From Antarctobacter heliothermus (GTDB taxonomy: Bacteria; Pseudomonadota; Alphaproteobacteria; Rhodobacterales; Rhodobacteraceae): a stretch of 64,000 bases of DNA. The notes beneath the pieces are model-generated. The model was not told the origin of the DNA. It saw only the letters and a program-made list of their open reading frames with translations, and did not search any database. The translations under genes were made by a program, and so were the position numbers. Shown here one piece after another: positions 16,941 to 26,324 of this stretch. The stretch spans positions 4,407,001-4,471,000 of the forward strand of contig NZ_CP022540.1 of the NCBI RefSeq assembly GCF_002237555.1, read 5' to 3'. The stretch's first letter is position 1, and each line of letters opens with the position of its first letter.

Positions 16941-18593
16941 TCAGGCCTTGAGCAGCGCCCGCGCCGCCGCGCGGGCCTCAGAGGTGACCACATCGCCGGA
17001 CAGCATCCGCGCGATCTCATCCTCGCGGTCGCCAACCGCCAGCGGCAACACTTCGGACAGCGTCATCTCGCCCTCGACCCGTTTGGACACCCGCCAGTGA
17101 TGCCCGCCAAGCGCCGCCACCTGCGGCGAATGCGTCACCACCAGCACCTGCCCGCCCTCGGACAGTGCCTTGAGCCTGCGGCCCACCGCATCCGCCGTTG
17201 CCCCGCCAACGCCGCGGTCGATCTCATCAAAGATCATCGTCGCCCCGCGCCCCTGCGCCTCTGTCAGGCAAACCTTCAGCGCCAGCAGAAACCGCGACAG
17301 CTCGCCGCCAGAGGCGATCTTGTTCAGCGCACCCGCTGGGGCACCGGGGTTGGTCGCCACGGTAAAGGCCACCATATCGCGCCCCTCCGGGCCTGCCGGG
17401 CCCTCGGACACGGCAGTGTGAAACACCGCCCGCTCCATCTTGAGCGGGGCCAGTTCGCCCGCCACCGCCACGTCCAACCGCCCCGCCGCCTCGCGCCGTA
17501 GCGCACTGAGCGCCTCGGCCGCCGCGTCATAGCCCGCCTCGGCTGCCTTTAGGTCCGCGCGCAGCCCACCGATCCGCGCCTCGCCCGCGTCCAGCGCCGC
17601 CAGCCGTTCTGACAGATCCGCCGCCAATCCCGCCAGTTCATCCGGCATCACCTGATGTTTGCGCGCCAACCCACGGATCGCAAAAAGGCGTTCCTCGGTG
17701 TCGTCCAGATCCGCCGGGTTGAACTCCAGCGCCTCAAGGCAATCGGCCACGCCCCGCGCCGCCTCGTCCAGTTCCGCCATGGCCCGCGTCAGCGCGCCAA
17801 TAGGCGCATCCAGCCGCCCCTCGGCCTTTTCCGCAGCCCCGTCCAGCCAGCGCAGCGCATTGGCCATCGCGCCCTCTGCGCCATCATATCCCAGCGCACT
17901 AGAGGCCTGCCCGATGTCGTCACGGATCTTTTCCGCTGCTTGCATGGTGCGACGGCGGGCGTCCAGCTCTGCCTCTTCGCCCTCAACCGGACCCAGCTTG
18001 TCCAACTCATCCACAGCGTGACGCAAAAATTCCTCTTCTGCACGCACCGCCTCCAACGCCGCCTGCGCCGCATCCAGTGCCTTGCGCGCCGCGCCCATCG
18101 CGCGCCATGCGCGACGCACCTCGGCCTGAGCCGGTCCTGCGTCCGCGTACAGATCAAGGATCGCGCGGTGCCCCTTGGGATCCAGCAACCCGCGATCGTC
18201 ATGCTGTCCGTGCAACTCGACCAGGGTTTCCGACAGACGCCGCAGCACCTCACCGGACACCCGGCGGTCATTGACCCAGCCGGTCTTGCGCCCGTCCTTG
18301 GTGTTCACCCGGCGCAGGATCAGTTCATCCGACGCAGGCAACCCTGCCTCTTCCAGCACCGACCACGCCGCGTGACCTTCAGGCAACTCGAATTCGGCGA
18401 TCACCTCACCCTGCTCGGCACCAGAGCGCACCAGCTCGGCACGCCCGCGCCAGCCCAGCACAAAACCCAGCGAATCCAGCAGGATCGACTTGCCCGCGCC
18501 GGTTTCACCCGTCAACACGTTCAGACCCGGCTGGAACTCCAGTTCCAGCCGCTCAATGATCAACATGTCCCGTATTTCAAGCGCGCGCAGCAT
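16941..18593 (-). CDS. recN: DNA repair protein RecN
   Basis: SMC-like ATPase acting in recombinational repair of double-strand breaks. Full length at 550 residues. The N-terminal Walker A is LTGETGAGKS (about 28-37), long coiled-coil arms rich in Ala, Glu and Arg occupy about 160-370, and the C-terminal half carries the ABC signature NKIASGGELSRFLLALK followed by Walker B ATMIFDEIDRGVGG. It follows bamD by 36 bases on the same strand and is probably co-transcribed. Its 3' end converges on the oxidase gene with about 80 bases between. Confidence 0.97.
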   Translation of the reverse strand: MLRALEIRDMLIIERLELEFQPGLNVLTGETGAGKSILLDSLGFVLGWRGRAELVRSGAEQGEVIAEFELPEGHAAWSVLEEAGLPASDELILRRVNTKDGRKTGWVNDRRVSGEVLRRLSETLVELHGQHDDRGLLDPKGHRAILDLYADAGPAQAEVRRAWRAMGAARKALDAAQAALEAVRAEEEFLRHAVDELDKLGPVEGEEAELDARRRTMQAAEKIRDDIGQASSALGYDGAEGAMANALRWLDGAAEKAEGRLDAPIGALTRAMAELDEAARGVADCLEALEFNPADLDDTEERLFAIRGLARKHQVMPDELAGLAADLSERLAALDAGEARIGGLRADLKAAEAGYDAAAEALSALRREAAGRLDVAVAGELAPLKMERAVFHTAVSEGPAGPEGRDMVAFTVATNPGAPAGALNKIASGGELSRFLLALKVCLTEAQGRGATMIFDEIDRGVGGATADAVGRRLKALSEGGQVLVVTHSPQVAALGGHHWRVSKRVEGEMTLSEVLPLAVGDREDEIARMLSGDVVTSEARAAARALLKA

Positions 18594-18629
18594 GGTTCGC
18601 CGTCGGGCAGACCTGTGGTCCGCCGCTCC

Positions 18630-19484
18630 TTACAACCACTCGCCCTTGATCATCTGACGATAGATCGCCGACAGCCAGTTGTCGCCCAGCACAGAGGGCT
18701 TCAGCCCCTGCTTGGTCAACAGTTTGAACCCATCCTCATACCAGTCTGTCGACTGATAGTTGTAGCCAAGGATGGCCCCGGCGGTCTGCGCCTCCTCCAA
18801 AAGACCAAGCGAGAGATAGGACTCAATCAGTCGATACAGCGCCTCGGCCGTGTGGGTCGTGGTCTGGAAGTCCTCGACCACCACACGGAATCGGCTGATT
18901 GCGGCACCGTAATGCGACCGTTTCAGATAATACCGCCCGACTTCCATTTCCTTGGCTGCCAGATGATCAAAGGCCAGATCGAATTTCAGGATCGAGGACC
19001 GCGCGTATTCGCTGTCAGGATAGCGTTCGATCACCGTGCGCAGTGCCTGCAACGCCTGAAAGGTCAGCCCCTGATCGCGGCCGACCAATTCGATTTGATC
19101 ATAGTAGGACAGCGCAAGCAGATACTGCGCATAGGCGGCGTCGTCCTCGGCGGGATAGAAATCGATGTAGCGTTGCGCCGCAGAGCGCGCGTTCTCATAG
19201 TCGGCATCTTCGTGGTAAGCATAGGCCTGCATGATCAATGCACGCTTGGCCCATTCCGAATAGGGATATAGCCGCTCTACTTCACCAAAGTAAAAAGCAG
19301 CGTCCTTTTCGTCCTTGCGCGACAGTTCATATTCGCCGCGTTCGAAGATCTGCTTGGCGGTAAAGCTTTCCAGCGGCACGCCACCGGGGCCCACTTCTTT
19401 GCGCTGCAATTCACCACAGCCCGCTAGCGACAGCGCAAGTGCCATCGCCACGACCCCAAGTTTCCGCGATCCGCCCCCAGTCAT
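18630..19484 (-). CDS. bamD: Outer membrane protein assembly lipoprotein BamD
   Basis: Lipoprotein of the BAM complex that folds beta-barrel proteins into the outer membrane. The ATG at 19484 has GAGGA upstream and gives 284 residues; a start at 19532 is only an open-frame extension. Signal peptide with lipobox LAGC, so the mature N-terminus is the lipidated Cys23. The rest is made of tetratricopeptide-like helical repeats (FERGEYELSRKDEKDAAFYF, YENARSAAQRYIDFYPAEDD, YDQIELVGRDQGLTFQALQA), as expected for the family. Lies between lpxC and recN on the same strand, 129 bases after lpxC, grouping envelope functions with the dcw cluster. Confidence 0.95.
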   Translation of the reverse strand: MTGGGSRKLGVVAMALALSLAGCGELQRKEVGPGGVPLESFTAKQIFERGEYELSRKDEKDAAFYFGEVERLYPYSEWAKRALIMQAYAYHEDADYENARSAAQRYIDFYPAEDDAAYAQYLLALSYYDQIELVGRDQGLTFQALQALRTVIERYPDSEYARSSILKFDLAFDHLAAKEMEVGRYYLKRSHYGAAISRFRVVVEDFQTTTHTAEALYRLIESYLSLGLLEEAQTAGAILGYNYQSTDWYEDGFKLLTKQGLKPSVLGDNWLSAIYRQMIKGEWL

Positions 19485-19613
19485 GCCCGATCGTCCTCTA
19501 CTTCGTGCGGCACCGCCTTGAGCGGTTGCCATTGGGAGCGGTCTAGCACAGAAAATTCCGGTGCAAAATGTCTTGTGGACCGAATAATGCGCGCCATGCC
19601 GCCCACGGGGCGC

Positions 19614-20543
19614 TTAGGCCACGGCCGGAATCTCGTGCCGCTCGACACCTGCGCCCGGAAGGCGTGCCGCCTGCGCCGGATCACACAAAACCACGCGGAA
19701 CGCACCGGGCATGTCAAACAGCGCCCGCAACAGGGCATTTGTCATCGCGTGACCGGCCTTGTGGCCTTCGTAATGGCCAATGATCGGCGCGCCAGCCAGC
19801 GCAAGATCGCCAAGCGCGTCCAGCATCTTGTGCCGCACCGCCTCGTCCGAATGGCGCAGTCCGCCGGGTGACAGGACCTTGTCGCCATCAACCACAACCG
19901 CGTTTTCATAGGTGCCGCCCAGGGCCTTGCCCGCCGCATGCATCGCTTCGACGTCCGAGGCGCGGCAGAAGGTGCGGCTGTCGCACAGTTCGCGCACAAA
20001 GGCGCCGTTCGCAAGGTTGAGCGTCTTGGTCTGTTCGCCAATCGCCGCGTCGGCAAAGTCGATGTGGAATTGCATGGTCAGGCCCTGCCCCATCTCCGCC
20101 GGAGACAGACGGGCCCACCCCATGTCAGTACGCACTTCGACAGGGGCAAGAATTTCAATCGCACGGATCGGCGTCGCCAGTTGACGCAGGCCACGTGTAA
20201 GGATGCCGCGCACAAACGGAACCGACGACCCGTCGAGGATTGGGGCCTCGGGTCCGTCGATCTCGATCAATGCGTTGTGGACACCGCAGCCCGACAGGGC
20301 CGCCATGACGTGTTCGACGGTCGACACAGAGGTGCCCGCGCGGTTCACGATCCGGGTACACAGCGGTGAGGCATCAACCGCATCCCACCGCGCAGGAACC
20401 ATCGTGTCGCCAAGCGCGATGTCGGTGCGTTTGAACCAGATGCCATAGTCGGCACTGGCAGGACGGATCGTCAGGCGCGCAGGCGCGCCGGAATGAAGTC
20501 CAACACCAGTAAATGTGATCGGCGAACGAAGAGTGGTTTGCAC
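19614..20543 (-). CDS. lpxC: UDP-3-O-acyl-N-acetylglucosamine deacetylase LpxC
   Basis: Zinc enzyme of the committed step of lipid A synthesis. Starting at the GTG at 20543 (AGGGG upstream) it has 309 residues and begins with the family sequence QTTLRSPITFTGVGLHSGAP; a TTG at 20576 is an unlikely start. Zinc-ligand segments are STVEHVMAALSGCGVHNALI (first His) and HKMLDALGDLALAGAPIIGH with the downstream HKAGHAMTN. The key GLHSG, EIDGPEAPILDGSS and SRTF elements are all there. It follows the ftsZ terminator, so it has its own promoter in the 300 bases upstream. Confidence 0.97.
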   Translation of the reverse strand: MQTTLRSPITFTGVGLHSGAPARLTIRPASADYGIWFKRTDIALGDTMVPARWDAVDASPLCTRIVNRAGTSVSTVEHVMAALSGCGVHNALIEIDGPEAPILDGSSVPFVRGILTRGLRQLATPIRAIEILAPVEVRTDMGWARLSPAEMGQGLTMQFHIDFADAAIGEQTKTLNLANGAFVRELCDSRTFCRASDVEAMHAAGKALGGTYENAVVVDGDKVLSPGGLRHSDEAVRHKMLDALGDLALAGAPIIGHYEGHKAGHAMTNALLRALFDMPGAFRVVLCDPAQAARLPGAGVERHEIPAVA

Positions 20544-20840
20544 GAGGCTGCCCCTGAGTTGCACACGTCCCCCCAACCTGGACGCGGCTTTGACATTGGA
20601 CCTAGCGAAGCCTCACCCTTGCCTCAAATCAAACATTGCAACGGTGTGAAACATCACCCGTGAACAGTCGGCGAAACCCCGCCACACGCCTGAATACATC
20701 ACCTCAACTTATTGAAATATAATCCCTATTCCGTCGAATCCCACCCTGCATCACGACACCATGAATCCGCCGAAAACCGGTGTTTTTTGCAGAAATGTTG
20801 CGCTTTGTGAGCACCTTTGTTCCCCGCTCTGAAACAGAAA
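20544..20840 (-). other. Upstream region of lpxC, no gene
   Basis: About 300 bases between the ftsZ terminator and lpxC with no credible coding frame. It is AT-richer than its surroundings around 20700-20745 (acctcaacttattgaaatat and nearby), which suits a promoter reading towards lpxC, but no pair of -35 and -10 boxes is convincing. Confidence 0.4.
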
Positions 20841-20868
20841 AACGCCCCCTGCTTGGGCAGAGGGCGTT
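20833..20868 (-). terminator. Strong terminator closing the dcw cluster after ftsZ
   Basis: On the minus strand AACGCCC (20868-20862) pairs with GGGCGTT (20847-20841), extended by CTGC/GCAG around a four-base loop, and is followed at once by TTTTTCTGTTTC. It lies 63 bases past the ftsZ stop. Confidence 0.92.
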
Positions 20869-20930
20869 CTCACGAGGTCGACTTGGTCAGGCGCTCGGGT
20901 CGGGCCCGTCCGCCTTAAGTTCACTCAGGT

Positions 20931-22562
20931 TCAGTTGGCCTGACGGCGCAGGAAGGCCGGAATTTCGATCCGGTCATCTTCGGCTTCGGGCTCTTGGTCA
21001 TGGATCGGCGCCGGGCGATGCGCCTGCACCGGAGGCTGCGCGCGGCGGGCCTGTGCCGGAGCGGCTTGTTGCTCGGTGTGGCCGGTCATCCGACCGATCA
21101 GAGAATTGACGCTAAAGCGCGAGCGTTCCTCTGCCGGGGCTGCGGGCGCGGGCTGCGGAGCAGCGGCGGCCTGTTGTGCCTCTTCGCGGGTCCGCGCGGC
21201 GGCGGCCTTCAGCCGGTCCAGCGTGGCCGGGCTGGGCGTGCCGGGAGCGGGGGCGCGCGGCGCGACAAAGTCCTGCGGGTCCGCCTCGATCGTGTCGGGG
21301 GCGGGGCGGAACTCTGCCACATGGGCGCGGTACACCGGCGGCGGCAGGCCGTCGTCGGCGTGCTCTTCCTCGATCACCTCGTCATAGTCACGAGAGATGA
21401 CCGGATCGGCCTGACCGACCTCATCCATCTGACCGAACAGCGACGGCTCCGGCTCTGCCTCGGCGGCGCGGGCGGCAACCGGTTCCGGTGCGGGCTGCGG
21501 CGCGGGGGCCGGAGCAGGAGCCGGGGTTGTGTTTGCCAAAGTGCCCAGCGGCTTGGACAGCGGACGGCGCGGCACCGGCACATCGCCGGTGTTTTCGCGG
21601 GCATCAATACCGGTGGCGACAACCGACACACGCATCCGACCTGCCATACCATCGTCCAGCGTGCTGCCGACGATGATGTTCGCCTCGGCGTCCACTTCCT
21701 CGCGGATGCGGTTGGCCGCTTCGTCCAGTTCGAACAGCGTCAGGTCGTGTCCGCCGGTGATGTTGATCAACACACCGCGTGCGCCCTTGAGGCTGATTTC
21801 GTCCAGCAGCGGGTTGGCAATAGCCTTCTCCGCGGCCTGAACCGCGCGATCTTCGCCCTCGCCCTCGCCGGTGCCCATCATGGCCTTGCCCATCTCGTCC
21901 ATCACCGCGCGCACGTCGGCAAAGTCGAGGTTGATCAGACCCGGACGGACCATCAGATCCGTCACCCCTTTGACGCCCTGGTACAGCACGTCATCCGCAA
22001 GGCTGAACGCCTCGGTAAAGGTGGTCTTTTCGTTCGCAAGGCGGAAAAGGTTCTGGTTCGGGATGATGATAAGCGTATCGACAACCTTTTGCAGGCTTTC
22101 GACACCGGCCTCAGCCTGCTTCATCCGCTTGGCGCCCTCAAACTGAAAGGGCTTTGTCACCACGCCAACGGTCAGCACACCCAGTTCACGCGCCGCTTGC
22201 GCGATGATCGGGGCCGCCCCTGTCCCGGTGCCCCCGCCCATGCCTGCGGTGATGAAACACATGTGTGCGCCGGCCAGATGGTCAACGATCTGTTCGATGC
22301 TTTCCTCGGCCGCCGCAGCACCCACACTGGCGCGCGCCCCGGCACCCAGACCCTCGGTCACTTTCACGCCCAGCTGCACGCGGCTTTGCGACATGCTTTG
22401 GGCCAGCGCCTGAGCGTCGGTATTGGCGACGACAAAGTCGACGCCTTCAAGGTTTTTCTCGATCATGTTGTTGACGGCATTGCCGCCCGCGCCGCCCACG
22501 CCAAAGACCGTGATCCGGGGTCTCAGCTCGTCCTGTCCGGGCATCGAAAGATTCAGTGCCAT
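20931..22562 (-). CDS. ftsZ: Cell division GTPase FtsZ
   Basis: Tubulin-like GTPase forming the Z-ring. 543 residues, longer than the enterobacterial 383 because of an extended linker. The GTPase domain (about 15-320) includes [13 protein letters not shown] (21-33), the tubulin signature GGGTGTG (109-115) and [12 protein letters not shown] long disordered linker, rich in Pro, Ala and Glu, spans about 330-525, as is usual in Rhodobacterales. It ends in the conserved FtsA-binding tail [13 protein letters not shown]. It is the last gene of the cluster and has its own 387-base upstream region, so it is probably transcribed both from that and from upstream promoters. Confidence 0.98.
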   Translation of the reverse strand: MALNLSMPGQDELRPRITVFGVGGAGGNAVNNMIEKNLEGVDFVVANTDAQALAQSMSQSRVQLGVKVTEGLGAGARASVGAAAAEESIEQIVDHLAGAHMCFITAGMGGGTGTGAAPIIAQAARELGVLTVGVVTKPFQFEGAKRMKQAEAGVESLQKVVDTLIIIPNQNLFRLANEKTTFTEAFSLADDVLYQGVKGVTDLMVRPGLINLDFADVRAVMDEMGKAMMGTGEGEGEDRAVQAAEKAIANPLLDEISLKGARGVLINITGGHDLTLFELDEAANRIREEVDAEANIIVGSTLDDGMAGRMRVSVVATGIDARENTGDVPVPRRPLSKPLGTLANTTPAPAPAPAPQPAPEPVAARAAEAEPEPSLFGQMDEVGQADPVISRDYDEVIEEEHADDGLPPPVYRAHVAEFRPAPDTIEADPQDFVAPRAPAPGTPSPATLDRLKAAAARTREEAQQAAAAPQPAPAAPAEERSRFSVNSLIGRMTGHTEQQAAPAQARRAQPPVQAHRPAPIHDQEPEAEDDRIEIPAFLRRQAN

Positions 22563-22949
22563 GTTGTCGTCCGCCTGTTTTTTATTCCGGTTTCAGGCCT
22601 GTGCGCGGCCCGTTCACTTGAATCCTACCGATAGACGCCCGGTCCGTCACGCGAAAAACGCGTGAAAACCACCAGATGTGGCAATTTCGCGGCAAATTTT
22701 GGCTGTATTTCGCCAACCCGGCAACATACTGGGGGTTGGGCCTATCAGACCACTAAAACCACGCCACAGACACTCGTGGCGCGCTTTATACCGACTGACA
22801 TTTTGAGGGAGTCTGCCCGACATCCCGTAGCCCCGCCTCTGTGGACGGATTTGTGTATAACCTAACAGAAGCTTGCCAGCCCGTCAGCCCCGGAAGTGAT
22901 CCTCAAAACGGATTTTTTCGGGCCTGACGGCCAGCGGTGTCCAGCCCTG
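22563..22949 (-). promoter_or_regulatory. ftsA-ftsZ intergenic region with a hairpin in the ftsZ leader
   Basis: A 387-base stretch without a gene. On the minus strand a hairpin CACGCG-TTTTT-CGCGTG lies at 22664-22648, about 85 bases before the ftsZ ATG, and GGCGGA eight bases before the ATG is the ribosome site. AT-rich pieces around 22770-22800 and 22850-22870 could hold promoters for ftsZ; none is clear enough to name. Confidence 0.45.
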
Positions 22950-24278
22950 TTACCAGTTCTCACGGAACCATTGCATTGCGCGTTTCAGCGACCGCGCCGG
23001 CAGCCGATCCACCGGAATTTCAAAGTCCCACCATTCGTCCTGCGGATGCGCTGCGAACAGGCACAGACCCACCGCCGTGGCAAAGCCCGGCCCCGTCGCC
23101 GCCTGCGGCAATCCGTGGACGCGCAAGGGGCGGCCAAGGCGCACCTGCTGGCCAAGGATCTTGGTTGCCAATCCATCCAGACCGGGGATCTGTGACGCTC
23201 CGCCGGTCAACACGATCTGCTGGCTTGGCAAATGGTCAAAGCCCGCCGCATCCAATTGCATCCGCACCTCTTCAAGGATCTCCTCGACGCGCGGACGCAT
23301 GATGCCGATCAACTCGGCGCGGCTGACGGTGCGGCGGTCATGTTCCCAATCGCCGGTATCGCCGCCAATCTCGATCATCTCACGGTCGTCGATGCCAGTG
23401 GCAACCAGCCCGCCGTAAAACGTCTTGATCCGCTCCGCCGTCGCCATCGAGACCTTCAGCCCCTTGGAAATGTCGCGGGTAACGTGATCGCCGCCCATGC
23501 GCACGCTGTCGGCGTAGATCATGTGTTTCTTGATAAAGATCGACAGACCCGTGGCACCGCCGCCCATATCGATACAGGCAGCCCCCAGTTCCTGCTCATC
23601 CTCGACCAGCGCCGAGACACCGCTGACATACCCGGAAGAGGCCAATCCGGCCAGTTCCAGATCGCAACGCTTGATACAATGGGCAAGGTTCTGGATCGCC
23701 TGCCCTTCGACCGTCAGCATGTGCATGTCACAGCCCAGCTCATTGCCGATCTGCCCGCGCGGATCGATCAATCCGCTGCGATGGTCCAGCACAAAGTTCA
23801 CCGGCTGCGCGTGCAGCACCTCACGACCATAGCCAAAGTCCGGCACATCACAGGCCGACAGCACCCGCGCCACGTCCTGTTCATCTACCGTGGTGCCCAT
23901 TACCTCTGCTTTACCCGCCAACCCGTAAGAACGCGGCTCGGCCCCTGAAAAGGCGGCGATGACATGATCGACCCGGATACCGGCCATCTTCTGCGCCGCC
24001 TGCACCGCCGTGCGGATCGACCGTTCGGTGGCGCCCATATCGTGCACTTCGCCGTGACGCACCCCGCGCGACCGCGTTGTCGCGGCCCCGATCACCCGGA
24101 ATCCAGACTGCCCCGCCAGCGACCCGATGCCATCATCCGACGGGTCTGTTCCGTCGAAACGCAACACCAGACAGGCCACCTTGGACGACCCCACGTCCAG
24201 AATGGCCACCACGCCGCGCTGCATCGCCGCGCGACGCATGTTGCGCATCGCTCTTTGGGACTCGTAAAGTTCGATCAT
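22950..24278 (-). CDS. ftsA: Cell division protein FtsA
   Basis: Actin-like ATPase that tethers FtsZ filaments to the membrane. 442 residues. The nucleotide-binding fold shows VAILDVGSSKVACLVLRF (phosphate 1), IDMGGGATGLSIFIKKHM (phosphate 2) and IVLTGGASQIPGLDG (adenosine motif). The C-terminus DRLPARSLKRAMQWFRENW is an amphipathic helix of the kind that anchors FtsA to the membrane. Its ATG overlaps the ftsQ stop by four bases (24275-24278), so the two are translationally coupled. Confidence 0.97.
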   Translation of the reverse strand: MIELYESQRAMRNMRRAAMQRGVVAILDVGSSKVACLVLRFDGTDPSDDGIGSLAGQSGFRVIGAATTRSRGVRHGEVHDMGATERSIRTAVQAAQKMAGIRVDHVIAAFSGAEPRSYGLAGKAEVMGTTVDEQDVARVLSACDVPDFGYGREVLHAQPVNFVLDHRSGLIDPRGQIGNELGCDMHMLTVEGQAIQNLAHCIKRCDLELAGLASSGYVSGVSALVEDEQELGAACIDMGGGATGLSIFIKKHMIYADSVRMGGDHVTRDISKGLKVSMATAERIKTFYGGLVATGIDDREMIEIGGDTGDWEHDRRTVSRAELIGIMRPRVEEILEEVRMQLDAAGFDHLPSQQIVLTGGASQIPGLDGLATKILGQQVRLGRPLRVHGLPQAATGPGFATAVGLCLFAAHPQDEWWDFEIPVDRLPARSLKRAMQWFRENW

Positions 24279-25189
24279 CGCACCACTTCCCTACCAGCCT
24301 CAATCGCCTTGATCCGCCACATCTTTTGCGTGGCGTCCTCGGTCATTCGTATTGTCGGTCTGCGCGGCAACCGCAGATCGACCACCGTCAAATCCCGCGC
24401 CAACAAGTCCAGACCCGGCGTCAGCGCCATGCCGATGGCCTGTTCCAGCGCCCGTTCCGCGCCCGCCTCGGGCAGCATGATCCGCTGATCACGGTCCAGC
24501 ACCACGTCCCAGCGCCGCGCGCCGATCCGTTCAAACCCGCGCAGCCGCGCCCGCACCGGCCCGGTCAGCGCGTACAGCCGCAGCGCCTCGTCCACCGCCA
24601 GCTCCGCCGCGTCGCCCGCCACCACCGGCAGCGCCGCATAGGCCGCCCGCGCAGCGGCGGGGCCGACAAAGACCCCTTCGTCATCCAGCAATTGCAGCCC
24701 GTCAGCGGTCCGCCACAGCACAACCGGCTGGCGCTGGATCACATCCACCTGCAACACCCCGCCCTGCCGAACGCGCACCTGCGCCGTCTTGACCGCATCC
24801 AGCGCCGTCACCGTGCGCTGCACCTGCTCAAGATCCAGATCGAAAGAGCTTTTGGGAAAGTCGATCGACAGGTCTTCCCGGATCGCCGCCGCCACCTCTG
24901 GTGCCGCGCCGTCGATCGCCATCATGCGGACCTGAAACTCTGGCCGGTTCTCGACCGTGTCACGCACTTCGCTCAGCATCAGGTGAAACGCCTCGCGGTT
25001 CTCATCCACCGCGAACCACGCCGCCCCGATCCCGAAACACAGCCCAAACGGCAGCAACACCCGCAAGGTAAACCGAAAGAACGGCGTCAGCATGAGCCGT
25101 TCCAGCCGGTACTTCAGCTTGGACGCCCGCGGGTCCAGCCGCGCCATTTGCGGATCGTCATTGGCGGCCTGCGCCTCTACCTGTCGCAT
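24275..25189 (-). CDS. ftsQ: Cell division protein FtsQ
   Basis: Single-pass divisome protein linking cytoplasmic and periplasmic stages of septation. 304 residues: a cytoplasmic N-terminus (1-35), one membrane segment (about 36-56, FFRFTLRVLLPFGLCFGIGA), a POTRA domain (about 80-150, with FQVRMMAIDGA and SSFDLDLEQVQRTV) and a beta domain to the end. It overlaps the ddl 3' end by 13 bases and ftsA by four, a tight division operon. Confidence 0.95.
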   Translation of the reverse strand: MRQVEAQAANDDPQMARLDPRASKLKYRLERLMLTPFFRFTLRVLLPFGLCFGIGAAWFAVDENREAFHLMLSEVRDTVENRPEFQVRMMAIDGAAPEVAAAIREDLSIDFPKSSFDLDLEQVQRTVTALDAVKTAQVRVRQGGVLQVDVIQRQPVVLWRTADGLQLLDDEGVFVGPAAARAAYAALPVVAGDAAELAVDEALRLYALTGPVRARLRGFERIGARRWDVVLDRDQRIMLPEAGAERALEQAIGMALTPGLDLLARDLTVVDLRLPRRPTIRMTEDATQKMWRIKAIEAGREVVR

Positions 25190-26091
25190 GAGGCCTCCTC
25201 GACCATCCAGCCGCAGAACTGGCCAAAGCTCATCCCAACCAGCGCGCCGTGCTCTGGTGACAAGGACGTCGGCGTCATGCCCGGCTGCGTGTTCGTCTCC
25301 AGCAGGATCAACCCGGCCAGCCCGCGCGCCTCATCCCAGCGGAAATCGGTGCGCGACACGCCCCGGCACCCCAGTGCCTTATGGGCGCGCAGGGCGTAAT
25401 CCAGACAGGCGTCGGTGATCTCTTGCGGCACCTCGGCGGGGCAGACATGCCGCGACCCACCGGTCTTGTATTTCGCGTCGTAGTCGTACCAGCCCTCGGT
25501 GACGATATCCGTCACGCCCAGCGCCCGGTCCCCCATCACGGTTGTGGTCAACTCACGCCCCGGCACAAAGGCCTCGACCATGACAACCTCGGGCATCGCC
25601 GCATCCAGCGCTGGCGGCCCGTTGGCCGCCTCATCCACCAGATAGACCCCGACCGACGATCCCTCATTGTAGGGTTTCACCACATAGGGCGGCGTCATCA
25701 CATGGCGCGCGCGCACCTCATCGGCCCGCGCCAGCAGGCTCTCGGCCACCGGCAACCCGGCGGCGCGGTACACGTCCTTGGTCTTTTCCTTGTCCATCGC
25801 AAGGGCCGAGGCCAGAACCCCGGAATGCGTATAGGGGATGCGCAGCCACTCCAGGATACCCTGAATACAGCCGTCTTCCCCCCAGCGCCCATGCAATGCG
25901 TTGAAAACCACGTCCGGGGTGAGCACTGCCAGCCGCTCGGCCACATCGGGGCCCGCGTCCAGTTCAATCACCTCGTATCCTTCGCCCCTCAAAGCGGCGG
26001 CGCATTCCCGACCGGAAACAAGCGAGACCTCGCGCTCTGACGAGGGACCACCTTTTAACACCACCACTTTCGGGATTGTCCTGCTCGACAT
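25177..26091 (-). CDS. ddl: D-alanine--D-alanine ligase
   Basis: ATP-grasp enzyme making the D-Ala-D-Ala dipeptide for peptidoglycan. The ATG at 26091 gives 304 residues starting MSSRTIPKVVVLKGG; the in-frame TTG at 26097 is not needed. Segments seen: GGPSSEREVSLVSG (the substrate loop serine), NALHGRWGEDGCIQGILEWL, PYTHSGVLASALAMDKEKTK, the ATP-grasp strand PYVVKPYNEGSSVGVYLV and the metal site LLETNTQPGMT. This is the DdlB position typical of dcw clusters. The start lies 234 bases after murB, across the hairpin array at 26115-26208. Confidence 0.96.
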   Translation of the reverse strand: MSSRTIPKVVVLKGGPSSEREVSLVSGRECAAALRGEGYEVIELDAGPDVAERLAVLTPDVVFNALHGRWGEDGCIQGILEWLRIPYTHSGVLASALAMDKEKTKDVYRAAGLPVAESLLARADEVRARHVMTPPYVVKPYNEGSSVGVYLVDEAANGPPALDAAMPEVVMVEAFVPGRELTTTVMGDRALGVTDIVTEGWYDYDAKYKTGGSRHVCPAEVPQEITDACLDYALRAHKALGCRGVSRTDFRWDEARGLAGLILLETNTQPGMTPTSLSPEHGALVGMSFGQFCGWMVEEASCDR

Positions 26092-26114
26092 TCCCAAATC
26101 TGCCTCAACTGCCC

Positions 26115-26208
26115 GGGGGCCTTGCCCCCATTCTTATTCAGGGGGGTACACCCCCATTTTTTTACAGAGGGCCAAGCCCCCGTTCTGTCTCAGGGGGAAA
26201 CACCCCCA
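26115..26208. repeat. Tandem array of short G/C hairpins upstream of ddl
   Basis: Two similar units of about 40 bases: 26115-26157 and 26168-26208. Each has a hairpin of the type GGGGGC-CTT-GCCCCC, then a T-rich piece (attcttattca or gttctgtctca), then a second hairpin of the type GGGGG-n4-5-CCCCC followed by AT. A run ATTTTTTTA joins the units. It fills most of the murB-ddl gap and would be transcribed into the leader of ddl as a series of stem-loops. Confidence 0.8.
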
Positions 26209-26324
26209 TGGATCGCGCAGCGGTTCAACACCCTGTCGCTGGTTCTTGCGCGGTCACTGCCGCAATATGTTGTACAACCTGCCTGTGGTTGCCGGACCCT
26301 GCTTTTGTTGTTGTGCCAGTGGCC

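Noticed and set aside
17655-19271. 538-codon plus-strand open frame opposite recN and bamD
   Set aside because: Both minus-strand genes are certain; the plus frame crosses two genes and has no start signals.
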